Assembly: GCA_020544305.1 (NCBI GenBank)
Contig: CP058667.1
Location: 1,488,001-1,552,000 of the forward strand
Source of the DNA: Staphylococcus taiwanensis
Lineage (GTDB): Bacteria; Bacillota; Bacilli; Staphylococcales; Staphylococcaceae
Length of the DNA stretch: 64,000 bases
Direction: 5' to 3'
Both the position numbers and the translations under genes were made by a program. Positions 45,978-54,823 of the stretch are shown piece after piece. Within the stretch, counting starts at the first letter, position 1; each line of letters starts with the position of its first letter. The notes beneath the pieces were generated by a model that worked only from the letters and a program-made list of their open reading frames with translations, was not told the origin of the DNA and did no database searches.

Positions 45978-46220
45978 TTATTTTTTTGAACCTTTCATGT
46001 TTTGGTCCATATTTTTATTCATCATTGTCATCATCTGATTGATTTTCTTTTGAGACGGTTTTTGCCCCATTTGCATCATCATCATACGTAACATTTCTTC
46101 ATTAATAGGTGGGTTTTTTTTCAAATAATCCATCATGTATTTTCTTGCTAAAAAGAAACCACCAACTAGTCCACCGATAAGCGCTACAATGATTAATAAA
46201 ATTGCTAACCACGTTGCCAT
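45978..46220 (-). CDS. UPF0154 family small membrane protein (YneF-like)
   Basis: An 80-residue protein with one N-terminal membrane span (about 4-24, glycine-rich '[20 protein letters not shown]') and a Met- and Lys-rich cytoplasmic tail containing the conserved '[29 protein letters not shown]'-type block. That block is the family hallmark across Firmicutes. Function is not established. The ATG at 46220 follows GTGGGTG; the frame start 12 bases upstream lies inside that ribosome site. Next to tkt, as in Bacillus and S. aureus. Confidence 0.88.
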   Translation of the reverse strand: MATWLAILLIIVALIGGLVGGFFLARKYMMDYLKKNPPINEEMLRMMMMQMGQKPSQKKINQMMTMMNKNMDQNMKGSKK

Positions 46221-46405
46221 TGTTTCACCCACTTTCTATATCCTACTGAATTTTACTAAATTACTATTCTCTTTTCAAGAGCTAGTTTGTAATTATTCAT
46301 TCATTTGTTATCATAACAAATCATTTAACTCTTGTAATTCAATTTTTTTAAAATAATTATTATAAATAGATTCAATCAATTTGGAAATGGTTTTGATGCA
46401 AAACT

Positions 46406-46436
46406 AAAAAAAGACTTTCTTGCGAAAGCCTTTTTT
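46406..46436 (-). terminator. tkt terminator
   Basis: AAAAAAGACTTTC pairs with GAAAGCCTTTTTT through a TTGC loop, with A- and T-runs on both sides. Confidence 0.8.
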
Positions 46437-46466
46437 ATAAAATCTATTAATTAAATACTTATAAAC

Positions 46467-48455
46467 TTAAAATGTACGAATTTGATTCAAAACATTCTCT
46501 TTAGTAAAGCCATATTTTTCAACAACTAAATCTCCAGGGGCACTTGCTCCAAATCCATCAATACCAATAACTTTACCTTCAGTGCCAACATATTTATGCC
46601 AACCAAGTGGAGATGCCATTTCAATCGCAACACGTTTAGTAATATTTTTAGGAATAACAGATTCTTTATATTCATCTGATTGTTGTTCAAATGCAAACCA
46701 GTTAGGCATTGATACTACTCTTACACCTTTACCTTGTTTATCTAAATCTTTTGCTGCTTCGATAGCTAAGCTTACTTCTGAACCTGTTGCTAATAATAAA
46801 TACTCTGGCGCTGTTTCTGTTTCAAATACAATATAAGCCCCTTTACGTACACCTTCTTCAACAGTATCTTCATCAACATCTAAATATGGAAGATTTTGAC
46901 GTGTTAATACTAATGATGTTGGAGTATCTTCAGATTCAAGAGCAACTTCCCAAGCGACTCTTGTTTCATTTCCATCAGCTGGACGAATAACATTCATATT
47001 TGGAATTGCTCTTAAACCTGCTAATTGTTCGATAGGCTCATGAGTAGGGCCATCTTCACCTACAGCAATTGAATCGTGCGTAAAGATAAATGTTGAATTT
47101 AATCCCATAATTGCTGATAAACGTAGCGCTGGTTTTAAATAGTCACTAAATACGAAGAACGTTGCACCGTATGGATGTAAACCACCGTGAGCAGCCATAC
47201 CATTTACGGCAGCACCCATTGCAAATTCTCTAACACCGAACCAAATATTTTTACCTTCAGGTGTATTACGATCATAATCTGTCGCATCTTTGACATTAGA
47301 TTTATTTGATCCTGCTAAGTCAGCTGAACCACCGAAGAATGATGGAACTGATTTACTCAATGCTTGAATTACTTCTCCAGAATCGGCACGTGTAGCTGCA
47401 TTATGGTCGCTATCAAAACGTGGTAATTCATCTCTATAGTTTTCAGGTAATTTACCACTAATAGCTAATTTAAATTCTTCAGCTAATTCAGGATATTTAG
47501 AAGTATATGCTTCTAATTTTTCTTTCCATTCATCTTCATGTTCATTAGCACGTTTTAACATTGTTGTTTGGAAAATTTCATATACTTCTTCAGGAACGTT
47601 AAAACGTTTTTCTGGATCTAATCCGTATGCTTCGAAAGTTAATTTTCTTTCATCAGCACCTAGTGGAGCACCATGTACGCCATTTGTACCACTAACATTA
47701 GGAGCACCATAACCGATAACTGTTTTAACTTCAATCATAGTTGGTCCATTTTGAGACTTAGCTTTAGTAATAGCTTTATCAATCGCTTCTAAATCATTAC
47801 CATCTTTAACTAAGATATGATTCCATCCATAACTTTCAAAACGTTTTTTTACATCTTCTGAAAAAGCTTTATTTAATTCACCGTCAAGTGAAATATCATT
47901 TGAATCATACAACACAATAAGTTTATCTAATTGATTATGTCCAGCAAATGACGCAGCTTCGTGAGAAATACCTTCCATTAAATCGCCATCAGAAGCTAAC
48001 ACATAAGTGTAATGATCTACTACATTAATATCATCTTTGTTAAATTTACCTGCTAAATGGTCTTCAGCTAAAGCCATACCAACAGACATTGCAAGTCCTT
48101 GACCAAGTGGACCTGTTGTAACTTCTACGCCATCTGTGTGTCTAAACTCAGGATGCCCTGGTGTTTTAGATCCCCATTGTCTAAATTGTTTTAATTCATC
48201 TAATTCTAAACTACCAGATACATGTAATAAACTATATAATAATGCTGAACCATGACCTGCTGATAGAATAAAACGGTCTCTGTTGAAATAATCTTTAGAT
48301 TGAGGGTTAAAATTTAAATGGCGTGTCCACAAAGTGTAAGCCATTGGTGCAGCCCCCATTGGTAGACCTGGGTGGCCTGAATTTGCTTCTTCGATAGCAT
48401 CGATACTTAAGGCACGTATAGTATCAATAGCAAGTTGATCTTTCTCATTAAACAT
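46467..48455 (-). CDS. tkt: Transketolase
   Basis: A 662-residue thiamine-diphosphate enzyme of the non-oxidative pentose phosphate pathway, transferring two-carbon ketol units. Landmarks are the N-terminal '[21 protein letters not shown]', the ThDP/Mg motif '[23 protein letters not shown]', the pyrimidine-domain '[22 protein letters not shown]' and the C-terminal '[18 protein letters not shown]'. Length equals the S. aureus enzyme. Monocistronic, flanked by small conserved genes. Confidence 0.97.
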   Translation of the reverse strand: MFNEKDQLAIDTIRALSIDAIEEANSGHPGLPMGAAPMAYTLWTRHLNFNPQSKDYFNRDRFILSAGHGSALLYSLLHVSGSLELDELKQFRQWGSKTPGHPEFRHTDGVEVTTGPLGQGLAMSVGMALAEDHLAGKFNKDDINVVDHYTYVLASDGDLMEGISHEAASFAGHNQLDKLIVLYDSNDISLDGELNKAFSEDVKKRFESYGWNHILVKDGNDLEAIDKAITKAKSQNGPTMIEVKTVIGYGAPNVSGTNGVHGAPLGADERKLTFEAYGLDPEKRFNVPEEVYEIFQTTMLKRANEHEDEWKEKLEAYTSKYPELAEEFKLAISGKLPENYRDELPRFDSDHNAATRADSGEVIQALSKSVPSFFGGSADLAGSNKSNVKDATDYDRNTPEGKNIWFGVREFAMGAAVNGMAAHGGLHPYGATFFVFSDYLKPALRLSAIMGLNSTFIFTHDSIAVGEDGPTHEPIEQLAGLRAIPNMNVIRPADGNETRVAWEVALESEDTPTSLVLTRQNLPYLDVDEDTVEEGVRKGAYIVFETETAPEYLLLATGSEVSLAIEAAKDLDKQGKGVRVVSMPNWFAFEQQSDEYKESVIPKNITKRVAIEMASPLGWHKYVGTEGKVIGIDGFGASAPGDLVVEKYGFTKENVLNQIRTF

Positions 48456-48553
48456 CTCTTATACTTCCCTTCTACTAATAATTACTTTGTTATATTATAA
48501 CTTAAATATAATGATCTTGATAATACTTTAACCTTATTGAATGCGTTAAACTC

Positions 48554-48787
48554 TTATTTTTTATTTTGTTTTTGTATTTTCTTTAATTTTTCAGGTGTTA
48601 CATCATTTCCTTCTGGATCAATAACTTTAGTACTTTCAAGTTGTTGTTTAAAACCTTGTCTGAATGAATCTAGATATTGTTTTCTTAATTTTGATTGCTC
48701 TTTAGCTTCAGCTTCAGTAAGTCCCTTTTCTTTTTTCTTTTTTGCTAATTCATTAATTCTATCGATATTTAAATTATCACTCGCCAC
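48554..48787 (-). CDS. DUF896 / UPF0291 family protein (YnzC-like)
   Basis: A 77-residue, highly charged helical protein. The family core is visible: 'IDRINELAKKKKEKGLTEAEAKEQSKLRKQYL' and 'VIDPEGNDVTPEKL'. In B. subtilis, YnzC is encoded in the yneA-lexA SOS operon; here the gene lies beside sosA/lexA too, separated by a terminator. I take the GTG at 48787, six bases after AGAGTG; a GTG at 48796 is the other option. Function is unknown. Confidence 0.8.
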   Translation of the reverse strand: MASDNLNIDRINELAKKKKEKGLTEAEAKEQSKLRKQYLDSFRQGFKQQLESTKVIDPEGNDVTPEKLKKIQKQNKK

Positions 48788-48858
48788 ATTAATCACTCTT
48801 TCTCATTATTTTTCATCTACTCATTTAATGGAATTTACTTTCTTGAATATAACAAAAA

Positions 48859-48910
48859 AGAGGCATAGACAAAAGCTTAAGGATTCCTTAAATAACTTGT
48901 CTATGCCTCT
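48859..48910 (-). terminator. sosA terminator
   Basis: AGAGGCATAGACAA (48859-48872) pairs with TTGTCTATGCCTCT (48897-48910); six A residues at 48854-48859 give a U-run on the minus transcript. Confidence 0.9.
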
Positions 48911-48920
48911 AAAATAAAAT

Positions 48921-49154
48921 TTATCTTACAAATGCGAACACTTTATAGTCTGTTTGTTCTCTATTTTCATTATTAACGTTCTTATTATCATCTTTAATTA
49001 TAGCTTTTTTAGAAATAGTGTGATCAGTAATTTCGTACGTTTGTTCCATTTGAGAGTTATGATATAAATTTAAGAAAAAGACTAGAAATACGACGCAAGA
49101 GATTGATACAATAGCGATATTCGTGAATAATTTACTTGTATATTTATTTAACAT
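48921..49154 (-). CDS. sosA: SOS-induced cell division inhibitor SosA
   Basis: A 77-residue membrane-anchored protein: short basic head, one hydrophobic span at about residues 10-31, and an extracellular polar tail ending 'DYKVFAFVR'. Position divergent from lexA, length and topology match SosA, the functional counterpart of B. subtilis YneA and E. coli SulA, which blocks septation during DNA damage. Unlike YneA it has no LysM domain. The start at 49154 follows CTAGGAGTG; the longer frame to 49232 would run back through the promoter. Three LexA boxes lie in the shared promoter region. Confidence 0.88.
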   Translation of the reverse strand: MLNKYTSKLFTNIAIVSISCVVFLVFFLNLYHNSQMEQTYEITDHTISKKAIIKDDNKNVNNENREQTDYKVFAFVR

Positions 49155-49167
49155 TACTTTCACTCCT

Positions 49168-49265
49168 AGAACATTTGTTTGTATACATACTTTAACAGAA
49201 CATCTGTTCTTAGTCAACATTATTACGAACAAATGTTTGTTTGTAATGTAAATAAATGATATACT
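49168..49265. promoter_or_regulatory. Divergent sosA/lexA promoters with three LexA boxes
   Basis: LexA-type boxes at 49168-49181, 49197-49210 (AGAACATCTGTTCT) and 49226-49239, each starting 29 bp after the last. sosA promoter: TTGACT (49217-49212), 17 bp, TAAAGT (49194-49189), with box 2 wholly in the spacer. lexA promoter: TTGTTT (49237-49242), 17 bp, TATACT (49260-49265), with box 3 overlapping the -35. Confidence 0.88.
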
Positions 49266-49296
49266 ATATATAAATAAAGTTAGGGAGTGCCTATAT

Positions 49297-49920
49297 ATGA
49301 GAGAATTAACAAAAAGACAAAGCGAAATATATGATTATATTAAACACGTTGTCCAAATTAAAGGATATCCACCAAGTGTAAGAGAAATCGGCGAAGCAGT
49401 TGGATTAGCTTCAAGCTCAACTGTACATGGTCATTTATCAAGATTAGAAGAAAAAGGCTACATTAAGAGAGATCCTACTAAACCTAGAGCTATCGAAATC
49501 GTAAGTGATCAATCTAACGACAACGTCAATATGGAAGAAACAATTTATGTTCCAGTAATTGGTAAAGTTACAGCCGGAATTCCTATCACAGCTGTTGAAA
49601 ATATTGAAGAATACTTTCCTTTACCAGAACATTTAACTTCTACTCACAATAGTGACATTTTTATTTTAAATGTCGTTGGTGAAAGTATGATTGAAGCAGG
49701 GATTTTAGATGGTGATAAAGTCATTGTCCGCAGTCAAACAATTGCTGAAAATGGAGATATTATTGTTGCGATGACTGAAGATGATGAAGCTACAGTAAAA
49801 CGTTTTTATAAAGAAAAGTCTCGTTATAGACTACAGCCTGAAAATAGTACGATGAGCCCAATTTATTTAGATAACGTAACAGTTATCGGTAAAGTCATTG
49901 GCTTATACAGAGAACTTTAG
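49297..49920 (+). CDS. lexA: SOS-response repressor LexA
   Basis: A 207-residue repressor-protease. The N-terminal winged helix reads '[31 protein letters not shown]', with the recognition helix around '[17 protein letters not shown]'. The self-cleavage bond is Ala93-Gly94 in 'KVTAGIPI'; the catalytic pair is Ser130 ('[10 protein letters not shown]') and Lys168 ('EATVKRFYK'). RecA filaments trigger autocleavage and open the regulon, whose boxes appear at five promoters in this window. The start follows TTAGGGAGTG. Autoregulated through box 3. Confidence 0.98.
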   Translation: MRELTKRQSEIYDYIKHVVQIKGYPPSVREIGEAVGLASSSTVHGHLSRLEEKGYIKRDPTKPRAIEIVSDQSNDNVNMEETIYVPVIGKVTAGIPITAVENIEEYFPLPEHLTSTHNSDIFILNVVGESMIEAGILDGDKVIVRSQTIAENGDIIVAMTEDDEATVKRFYKEKSRYRLQPENSTMSPIYLDNVTVIGKVIGLYREL

Positions 49921-49973
49921 TTTCTTATTTTCAATGTTAAAATCTCTCTTATATATTTCAAATATACAAAAAT

Positions 49974-50013
49974 AAGAACTAGCAAAAATCTTCAAAGATT
50001 TTTGCTAGTTCTT
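49974..50013. terminator. lexA terminator
   Basis: AAGAACTAGCAAAAATCTT and AAGATTTTTGCTAGTTCTT form a perfect 19-bp stem with a tiny loop, followed by TTCTTTT on the plus strand. It also overlaps the 3' end of a small minus-strand ORF. Confidence 0.92.
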
Positions 50014-50094
50014 TTCTTTTACAGAGTCTTTTCTATTTAAAATATCTTTAACTTTATCAAGAATATCTTTTTTATTTATCTCTTGAGTTGCCAT
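50005..50094 (-). CDS. Possible 29-residue small protein
   Basis: Minus-strand ORF encoding MATQEINKKDILDKVKDIL followed by NRKDSVKEKN, then TAG. It has an ATG with AAGGAAG about nine bases upstream and codon use like the neighbours. The product is charged and predicted helical, with no membrane span or cysteine. Its stop codon lies inside the right arm of the lexA terminator, so the hairpin would also serve its mRNA. It is downstream of the CAP-domain gene in the same direction, with a gap of about 56 bp. I do not recognise a family; it could be chance, but the ribosome site and composition favour a real gene. Confidence 0.45.
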   Translation of the reverse strand: MATQEINKKDILDKVKDILNRKDSVKEKN

Positions 50095-50150
50095 ATTATC
50101 AACTTCCTTATCCAAATAAAAAATACCCCAATTAAGTTAATTTAAAACCA

Positions 50151-51140
50151 TCAACCTGTATAATTTTCAGTCCAAAATGGTTGGCGATTACTATTGAAGT
50201 CTACACCAACACCAAGTGTTTTAAAATCTGTGTTAAGTATATTCTTTCTATGTCCGAGTGAATTCATTAAACCCTCGTGAGCAAATATACTACTGCGCTG
50301 TCCATAAGCAAGATTTTCTCCTGCAGCATCAAATGATATATGATCCTCTTTTAATCTATCAAAAGGCGATTGACCATCTAGATTTGTATGGTCGAAATAA
50401 TTATTCTTAACCATATCTTCACTGTGTTTTCTTGCAGTATTTGAAACATCTTTAGAATAGTTTAATGTATTTAATCCATGTTGTTTTCTTTCGGCATTAA
50501 CTAAATCAAAGTCTTGGTATTCAAAACTCTGTTCTAAAGTTGAAGATGGTGCACCGTATTCTTGTTGCAATCGATTTTCCATTGCATTACTCACTTGTAG
50601 TATGGCAGTAACACCATTATCATTATGTTTATCATAAAAAACTGTAGAATAAACGTGATCTTTATGAAAAACATCATATTCATCACTACTAATATCTATT
50701 CTATATCTACCTTTAGCAAGTTCATCTATTGGTTTACCCATTCGATTTTTCACTACATTTTTTGGCGTATGATATTTAATCTTAGATTTAGATGTAATGA
50801 CATTTTGGTTACTAAATAATCCATTAACTTTATTATCAATAAAACTAACCATCACAAAGTTTTCATAATCACCATCGTAATATGTGTACCATCGTGTTCC
50901 ATACTCATTAGTTGTTATCCTTTTTGGTTTCCCTAACTTTCTTTCAACATCTTTTTTAGTCATGTTTAACTGGACATTATTCATTGCGAATTCTTGTTGT
51001 TTAGGTGTTTTAAGTGTATTATTCTTGACACTTGTATCTTCATTCATCACTTGTTGAATTTTGCTTCTTACATCATTTTGTAAATTGATTAGCGTTTGAC
51101 TTTCATTTAGTGGCATAAATATAGTAATTGCCAAAAACAC
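50151..51140 (-). CDS. CAP-domain (SCP/PR1-like) exported or membrane-anchored protein (YlbC/YkwD-like)
   Basis: At least 329 residues. The N-terminus is hydrophobic (signal or anchor), the middle (about 55-195) is a CAP-associated N-terminal domain with 'LGKPKRITTNEYGTRWYTYYDGD', and the C-terminal about 120 residues are a CAP domain: 'DLVNAERKQHGLNTLNYSKD', 'ARKHSEDM', 'GENLAYGQRS' and 'HRKNILNTDF'. No ATG or TTG start is available. The GTG at 51140 cuts the signal segment, whereas an ATT at 51167 follows AGGTG at six bases and would give a classic start, I-K-K-F-L-L-F-S-L-V-F-L-A. I list the GTG form; the ATT form is likely. Function in the family is unclear. Confidence 0.8.
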   Translation of the reverse strand: MFLAITIFMPLNESQTLINLQNDVRSKIQQVMNEDTSVKNNTLKTPKQQEFAMNNVQLNMTKKDVERKLGKPKRITTNEYGTRWYTYYDGDYENFVMVSFIDNKVNGLFSNQNVITSKSKIKYHTPKNVVKNRMGKPIDELAKGRYRIDISSDEYDVFHKDHVYSTVFYDKHNDNGVTAILQVSNAMENRLQQEYGAPSSTLEQSFEYQDFDLVNAERKQHGLNTLNYSKDVSNTARKHSEDMVKNNYFDHTNLDGQSPFDRLKEDHISFDAAGENLAYGQRSSIFAHEGLMNSLGHRKNILNTDFKTLGVGVDFNSNRQPFWTENYTG

Positions 51141-51190
51141 TAATGAAAATAAAAGAAATTTTTTAATAGGTTACACCTACCGCTCAAATT

Positions 51191-52168
51191 TTAGTCTCTG
51201 TCCCCATTGAATATAGAATTTCTTACAATCACATAGTCAACAGTCGTTAAAGATTTTAAATCTTTTCCACCAGCATATGAGATTGAACTTTGTAAATCTT
51301 GTTGCATTTCAGTTAAAGTATCTTTTAAAGAACCTTTATGTTCAACAAACATCTTTTTGCCTTCAACGTTTTTATGTTCACCTTTTTGGAATTCTGATGC
51401 ACTTCCAAAATATTCTTTATAACGTTTACCGTCTAATTCTACAGTTTCACCTGGAGATTCTTCATGGGCAGCAAATAATGAGCCAATCATTACCATACTC
51501 GCACCAAAACGAATTGATTTAGCTATGTCACCATGTGTTCTTAGACCACCATCAGCAATAATAGGTTTACGAGCAGCTTTACTGCAAATATTAAGTGAGG
51601 CTAACTGCCAACCACCAGTACCAAAGCCTGTTTTAATTTTAGTAATACATACTCTACCTGGACCAATTCCAACTTTTGTTGCATCAGCACCTGCATTTTC
51701 AAGTTCTCTTACACCTTCAGGCGTTCCAACGTTTCCTGCAATTACAAAAGCATCAGGTAAATGTTTTTTAATATGTTTAATCATATTTATTACTGAATCA
51801 GAATGTCCATGTGCAATATCTATCGTGATGTATTCAGGTACTAAATTTTGTGCAGCTAGTTCTTCAACAAATTTGAATTCATTTTCTTTGACACCTACTG
51901 ATATTGAAGCAAATAAACCAGCATTTTGCATAGATTTAACAAATGGGATACGTGTAGCTTCATCAAAACGGTGCATGATATAGAAGTAATCATTCTCAGC
52001 AAACCATTTGGCCAACGTTTCATTCATAACCGTTTGCATGTTAGCAGGCACAACCGGTAATTTAAATGTTCTTGGTCCAAATTTCACTTCTGTACTGCAT
52101 TCAGAACGACTTTGAACGATACATTTATTTGGAATTAACTGAATATCTTCATAATCAAAAATTTTCAT
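51191..52168 (-). CDS. guaC: GMP reductase
   Basis: A 325-residue GuaC2-type enzyme converting GMP to IMP with NADPH, in purine salvage. The IMPDH/GMPR barrel is evident: '[12 protein letters not shown]', '[34 protein letters not shown]' with catalytic Cys174, and '[29 protein letters not shown]'. No CBS domains are present, which separates it from IMP dehydrogenase. Located between the CAP gene and rpsN as in S. aureus. No guanine riboswitch fold is visible upstream. Confidence 0.94.
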   Translation of the reverse strand: MKIFDYEDIQLIPNKCIVQSRSECSTEVKFGPRTFKLPVVPANMQTVMNETLAKWFAENDYFYIMHRFDEATRIPFVKSMQNAGLFASISVGVKENEFKFVEELAAQNLVPEYITIDIAHGHSDSVINMIKHIKKHLPDAFVIAGNVGTPEGVRELENAGADATKVGIGPGRVCITKIKTGFGTGGWQLASLNICSKAARKPIIADGGLRTHGDIAKSIRFGASMVMIGSLFAAHEESPGETVELDGKRYKEYFGSASEFQKGEHKNVEGKKMFVEHKGSLKDTLTEMQQDLQSSISYAGGKDLKSLTTVDYVIVRNSIFNGDRD

Positions 52169-52316
52169 ACTTTTTAGCCCCTATACAAGATTATTTATTA
52201 TAAAAAAACGAACAATTTTAATAAAACGCATCATAATCATTCATTTTCTCACCCTTATATACTTTACAATCTTTTAATTATAAAGTAAATGGACTAAAGT
52301 ACGATTCTTCAATTTT

Positions 52317-52586
52317 TTACCAACTAGATTTTTTAACTCCAGGAATTTGACCTTTATGGGCATGCTCTCTAAATGCGATTCGTGACATTTCAAATTTACG
52401 CATTACTCCTCTAGGACGGCCAGTAACGCGACATCTTCTTGTTAAACGAGTTGGTGATGAATCTCTAGGTAATTTACGCAGTGCTTCATAATCACCTTTT
52501 GCTTTTAATTCTTTACGTAATTCATAATATTGATTAACAAGTTTTTCTCTTTTTAATTCTTTTGCTATTTTTGATTTCTTTGCCAT
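52317..52586 (-). CDS. rpsN: Ribosomal protein S14, zinc-independent paralogue
   Basis: An 89-residue S14 of the long, C-minus type: it lacks the CxxC-x12-CxxC zinc ribbon of the 61-residue form, keeping only a single Cys in '[13 protein letters not shown]'. The C-terminal '[22 protein letters not shown]' is diagnostic. Such paralogues replace zinc-binding S14 when zinc is scarce. The ATG at 52586 follows AAGGAG; the frame start nine bases upstream is inside that site. A Zur-type box lies just upstream and supports zinc-starvation expression. Confidence 0.95.
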   Translation of the reverse strand: MAKKSKIAKELKREKLVNQYYELRKELKAKGDYEALRKLPRDSSPTRLTRRCRVTGRPRGVMRKFEMSRIAFREHAHKGQIPGVKKSSW

Positions 52587-52614
52587 ACTTAGCACTCCTT
52601 TTTATTTTTACAAA

Positions 52615-52629
52615 TCGTAATAATTACGT
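52615..52629 (-). promoter_or_regulatory. Zur box upstream of rpsN
   Basis: TCGTAATAATTACGT fits the 7-1-7 Firmicutes Zur consensus TCGTAATnATTACGA with one mismatch. It lies 29-43 bp upstream of the rpsN start. Confidence 0.8.
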
Positions 52630-52772
52630 TTTATATAATAACATATGTTCGCTAAATTACAAGCTTACTGTTCAAATTTATTTTTTAAAAAGAAGGCAAC
52701 TAACTCGTTACCATATATACGAATCAATTAGCCTATTCATTCAATATAAATAAATATGAAGTTACGCGTATT

Positions 52773-52813
52773 AAAAAAGAGGTTAAGACTTCTATAAATG
52801 GTCTTAACCTCTT
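52773..52813 (-). terminator. rpmG terminator
   Basis: AAGAGGTTAAGAC (52777-52789) and GTCTTAACCTCTT (52801-52813), perfect 13-bp arms, with six As (52773-52778) giving a U-run on the minus transcript. Confidence 0.9.
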
Positions 52814-52853
52814 GGTTACTTTATCTTTATTGTCGTATTTAAAAGATAAGTTA

Positions 52854-53003
52854 TTATTTAGTTTCACGATGTAGCGTGTATTTATTTAATCTTGGGCAAT
52901 ATTTTTTCATTTCAATACGCTCAGGATTATTACGTTTATTTTTAGTAGTAATATAATTACGATCGCCACATTCAGTGCAAGCTAATGTTACATTAACGCG
53001 CAT
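52854..53003 (-). CDS. rpmG: Ribosomal protein L33 (RpmG type with CxxC)
   Basis: A 49-residue ribosomal protein beginning [18 protein letters not shown] and ending '[15 protein letters not shown]'. The Cys9/Cys12 pair and one further Cys near residue 36 match the staphylococcal RpmG encoded beside rpsN. The ATG at 53003 is preceded by AAAGGATG. It has its own terminator, so it is probably a single-gene unit rather than co-transcribed with rpsN. Confidence 0.95.
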
Positions 53004-53093
53004 AGCTAACATCCTTTCTTGTTTAACTAGGAATACTTACGATTTAAAATTTTACCACATAGGATGAATATACGCAATTAAAAATTATTTAGC

Positions 53094-54608
53094 TTATTTA
53101 AAATTCTCATACGTTTCGTCATCTGTACCTTCTAAATCAATATCGTTAATATTAATTTCTAGAGCTTTCGCAACACCTTTACCATATTCTGGATCTGCTT
53201 TATAGCAATGACGTATATGTCTACGTTTTACATCTTCTGAAACGCCATCCATTGCATTAGCTGTATTAGTAAAGATTCTTTCTTTTGCTTCATCAGATTG
53301 TAAGCGGAATAATTTACCAGGTTGTTCAAAGTAATTATCATCGTCTTGTCTTTGATTATATTCGTAGCCATCTCCATCTACTGGAAATGCTGGCTTTTTA
53401 TATTCAGGTTGAGAATCATATACACCTTGATTATTAGGATAATAGTGTGGTCCACCGCCTTGGTTACCATCAAGAAATCTCATTTGTCCATCACGACTGA
53501 ATGGACATAAGTTTTCAACACCAACGCCTTTAGGCTGGTTAACTGGAATTTGCCAATGATTAACACCTAATCTGTAACGTTGCGCATCTCCATAAGAGAA
53601 TAATCTACCTTGTAACATTTTATCAGATGAGAAGTCTAATCCTGGCACAATATTAGTAGGTGCAAATGCCGCTTGTTCTACTTCCATGAAATAGTTTTCT
53701 GGGTTGCGATTTAATTCAAACTCACCTACTTCTATTAATGGATAATCACCTTTGTACCATACTTTTGTTAGATCGAATGGATTATCTGGATGATTTTTAG
53801 CTTGTTCTTCAGTCATTACTTGGATATACATTTTCCATTTTGGATAATCTCCATTTTCGATGGCATTATATAAATCACGTTGTGAAGAATCTCTATCGCC
53901 ACCAACAATTTCAGCTGCTTCTTCATCAGTATAATTTTCAATACCTTGCTGTGTTCTGAAATGATATTTTACCCATACACGTTCACCTTCATCATTGTAC
54001 ATAGAGTAAGTATGAGAGCCGAATCCGTGCATATTTCGGAAACCTTTAGGCATTCCACGGTCTGACATCAAAATAGTAACTTGGTGTAATGATTCAGGTA
54101 CGCCCGTCCAGAAATCCCAGTTATTTTGAGGACTTCTCATGTTAGTACGTGGGTCTCTCTTAACTGCACGATTTAAACTAACGAATAACTTAGGATCTCT
54201 GAAGAAGAAAACGGGTGTATTGTTTCCAACTAAGTCCCAGTTACCATCTTCAGTATAAAATTTTAATGCGAAACCTCTAATATCTCGTTCCAAATCAGCT
54301 GCTCCACGTTCACCGGCAACAGTTGAAAAACGTGCGAACATTTCAGTTTGTTTTCCTACTTCTGAAAAGATTTTAGCGTTTGTATATTTAGTTATATCAT
54401 TCGTAACTGTAAATGTCCCAAAAGCACCTGAACCTTTTGCATGCATACGACGTTCAGGAATAACTTCACGATCGAAATGTGACATTTGTTCTAAATAGTA
54501 TATATCTTGCATCATTAATGGACCACGTGGACCTGCTGTCATACTATTTTCTCTGTCTGAAACTGGATGCCCGAATAAGCCAGTCAATTTATTATCTTCT
54601 TTTGACAT
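53094..54608 (-). CDS. katA: Catalase (haem, monofunctional)
   Basis: A 504-residue clade 3 catalase, near-identical in length to S. aureus KatA. The active-site His is in '[14 protein letters not shown]' (about residue 56), the distal Asn in '[13 protein letters not shown]', and the proximal haem Tyr in '[14 protein letters not shown]'. It removes hydrogen peroxide in the cytoplasm. Its presence fits a catalase-positive Staphylococcus. A PerR-type box covers the promoter, so peroxide induction and metal-dependent repression are expected. Confidence 0.98.
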   Translation of the reverse strand: MSKEDNKLTGLFGHPVSDRENSMTAGPRGPLMMQDIYYLEQMSHFDREVIPERRMHAKGSGAFGTFTVTNDITKYTNAKIFSEVGKQTEMFARFSTVAGERGAADLERDIRGFALKFYTEDGNWDLVGNNTPVFFFRDPKLFVSLNRAVKRDPRTNMRSPQNNWDFWTGVPESLHQVTILMSDRGMPKGFRNMHGFGSHTYSMYNDEGERVWVKYHFRTQQGIENYTDEEAAEIVGGDRDSSQRDLYNAIENGDYPKWKMYIQVMTEEQAKNHPDNPFDLTKVWYKGDYPLIEVGEFELNRNPENYFMEVEQAAFAPTNIVPGLDFSSDKMLQGRLFSYGDAQRYRLGVNHWQIPVNQPKGVGVENLCPFSRDGQMRFLDGNQGGGPHYYPNNQGVYDSQPEYKKPAFPVDGDGYEYNQRQDDDNYFEQPGKLFRLQSDEAKERIFTNTANAMDGVSEDVKRRHIRHCYKADPEYGKGVAKALEININDIDLEGTDDETYENFK

Positions 54609-54630
54609 AATGAATTCCCCTTTCAGTTAT

Positions 54631-54645
54631 TAATAATTATTATAA
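54631..54645 (-). promoter_or_regulatory. PerR box at the katA promoter
   Basis: TTATAATAATTATTA (minus strand) matches the PerR consensus TTATAATnATTATAA at 13 of 14 positions. It overlaps a TATAAT -10 with TTTAAT 17 bp upstream, so binding would block transcription. Confidence 0.8.
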
Positions 54646-54823
54646 TCTAGTAACTACTATAATTAAACCCATATCCCTTATAGTTAAAACATTCCACTAA
54701 TCACATTAAATAATCAGAAAATTTAAAATTTTTAAGTCATTTTATTCAAAAGTTATTGAATACTAGCGTCAAAAGCATTAAAATGGTGTGTATATTTTAA
54801 ATTTTGGAAATAGGAGACACCAT

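Noticed and set aside
54609-54823. Lysine riboswitch before the LysP-like permease
   Set aside because: About 200 bp with no L-box motifs; the PerR/katA promoter accounts for part of it.
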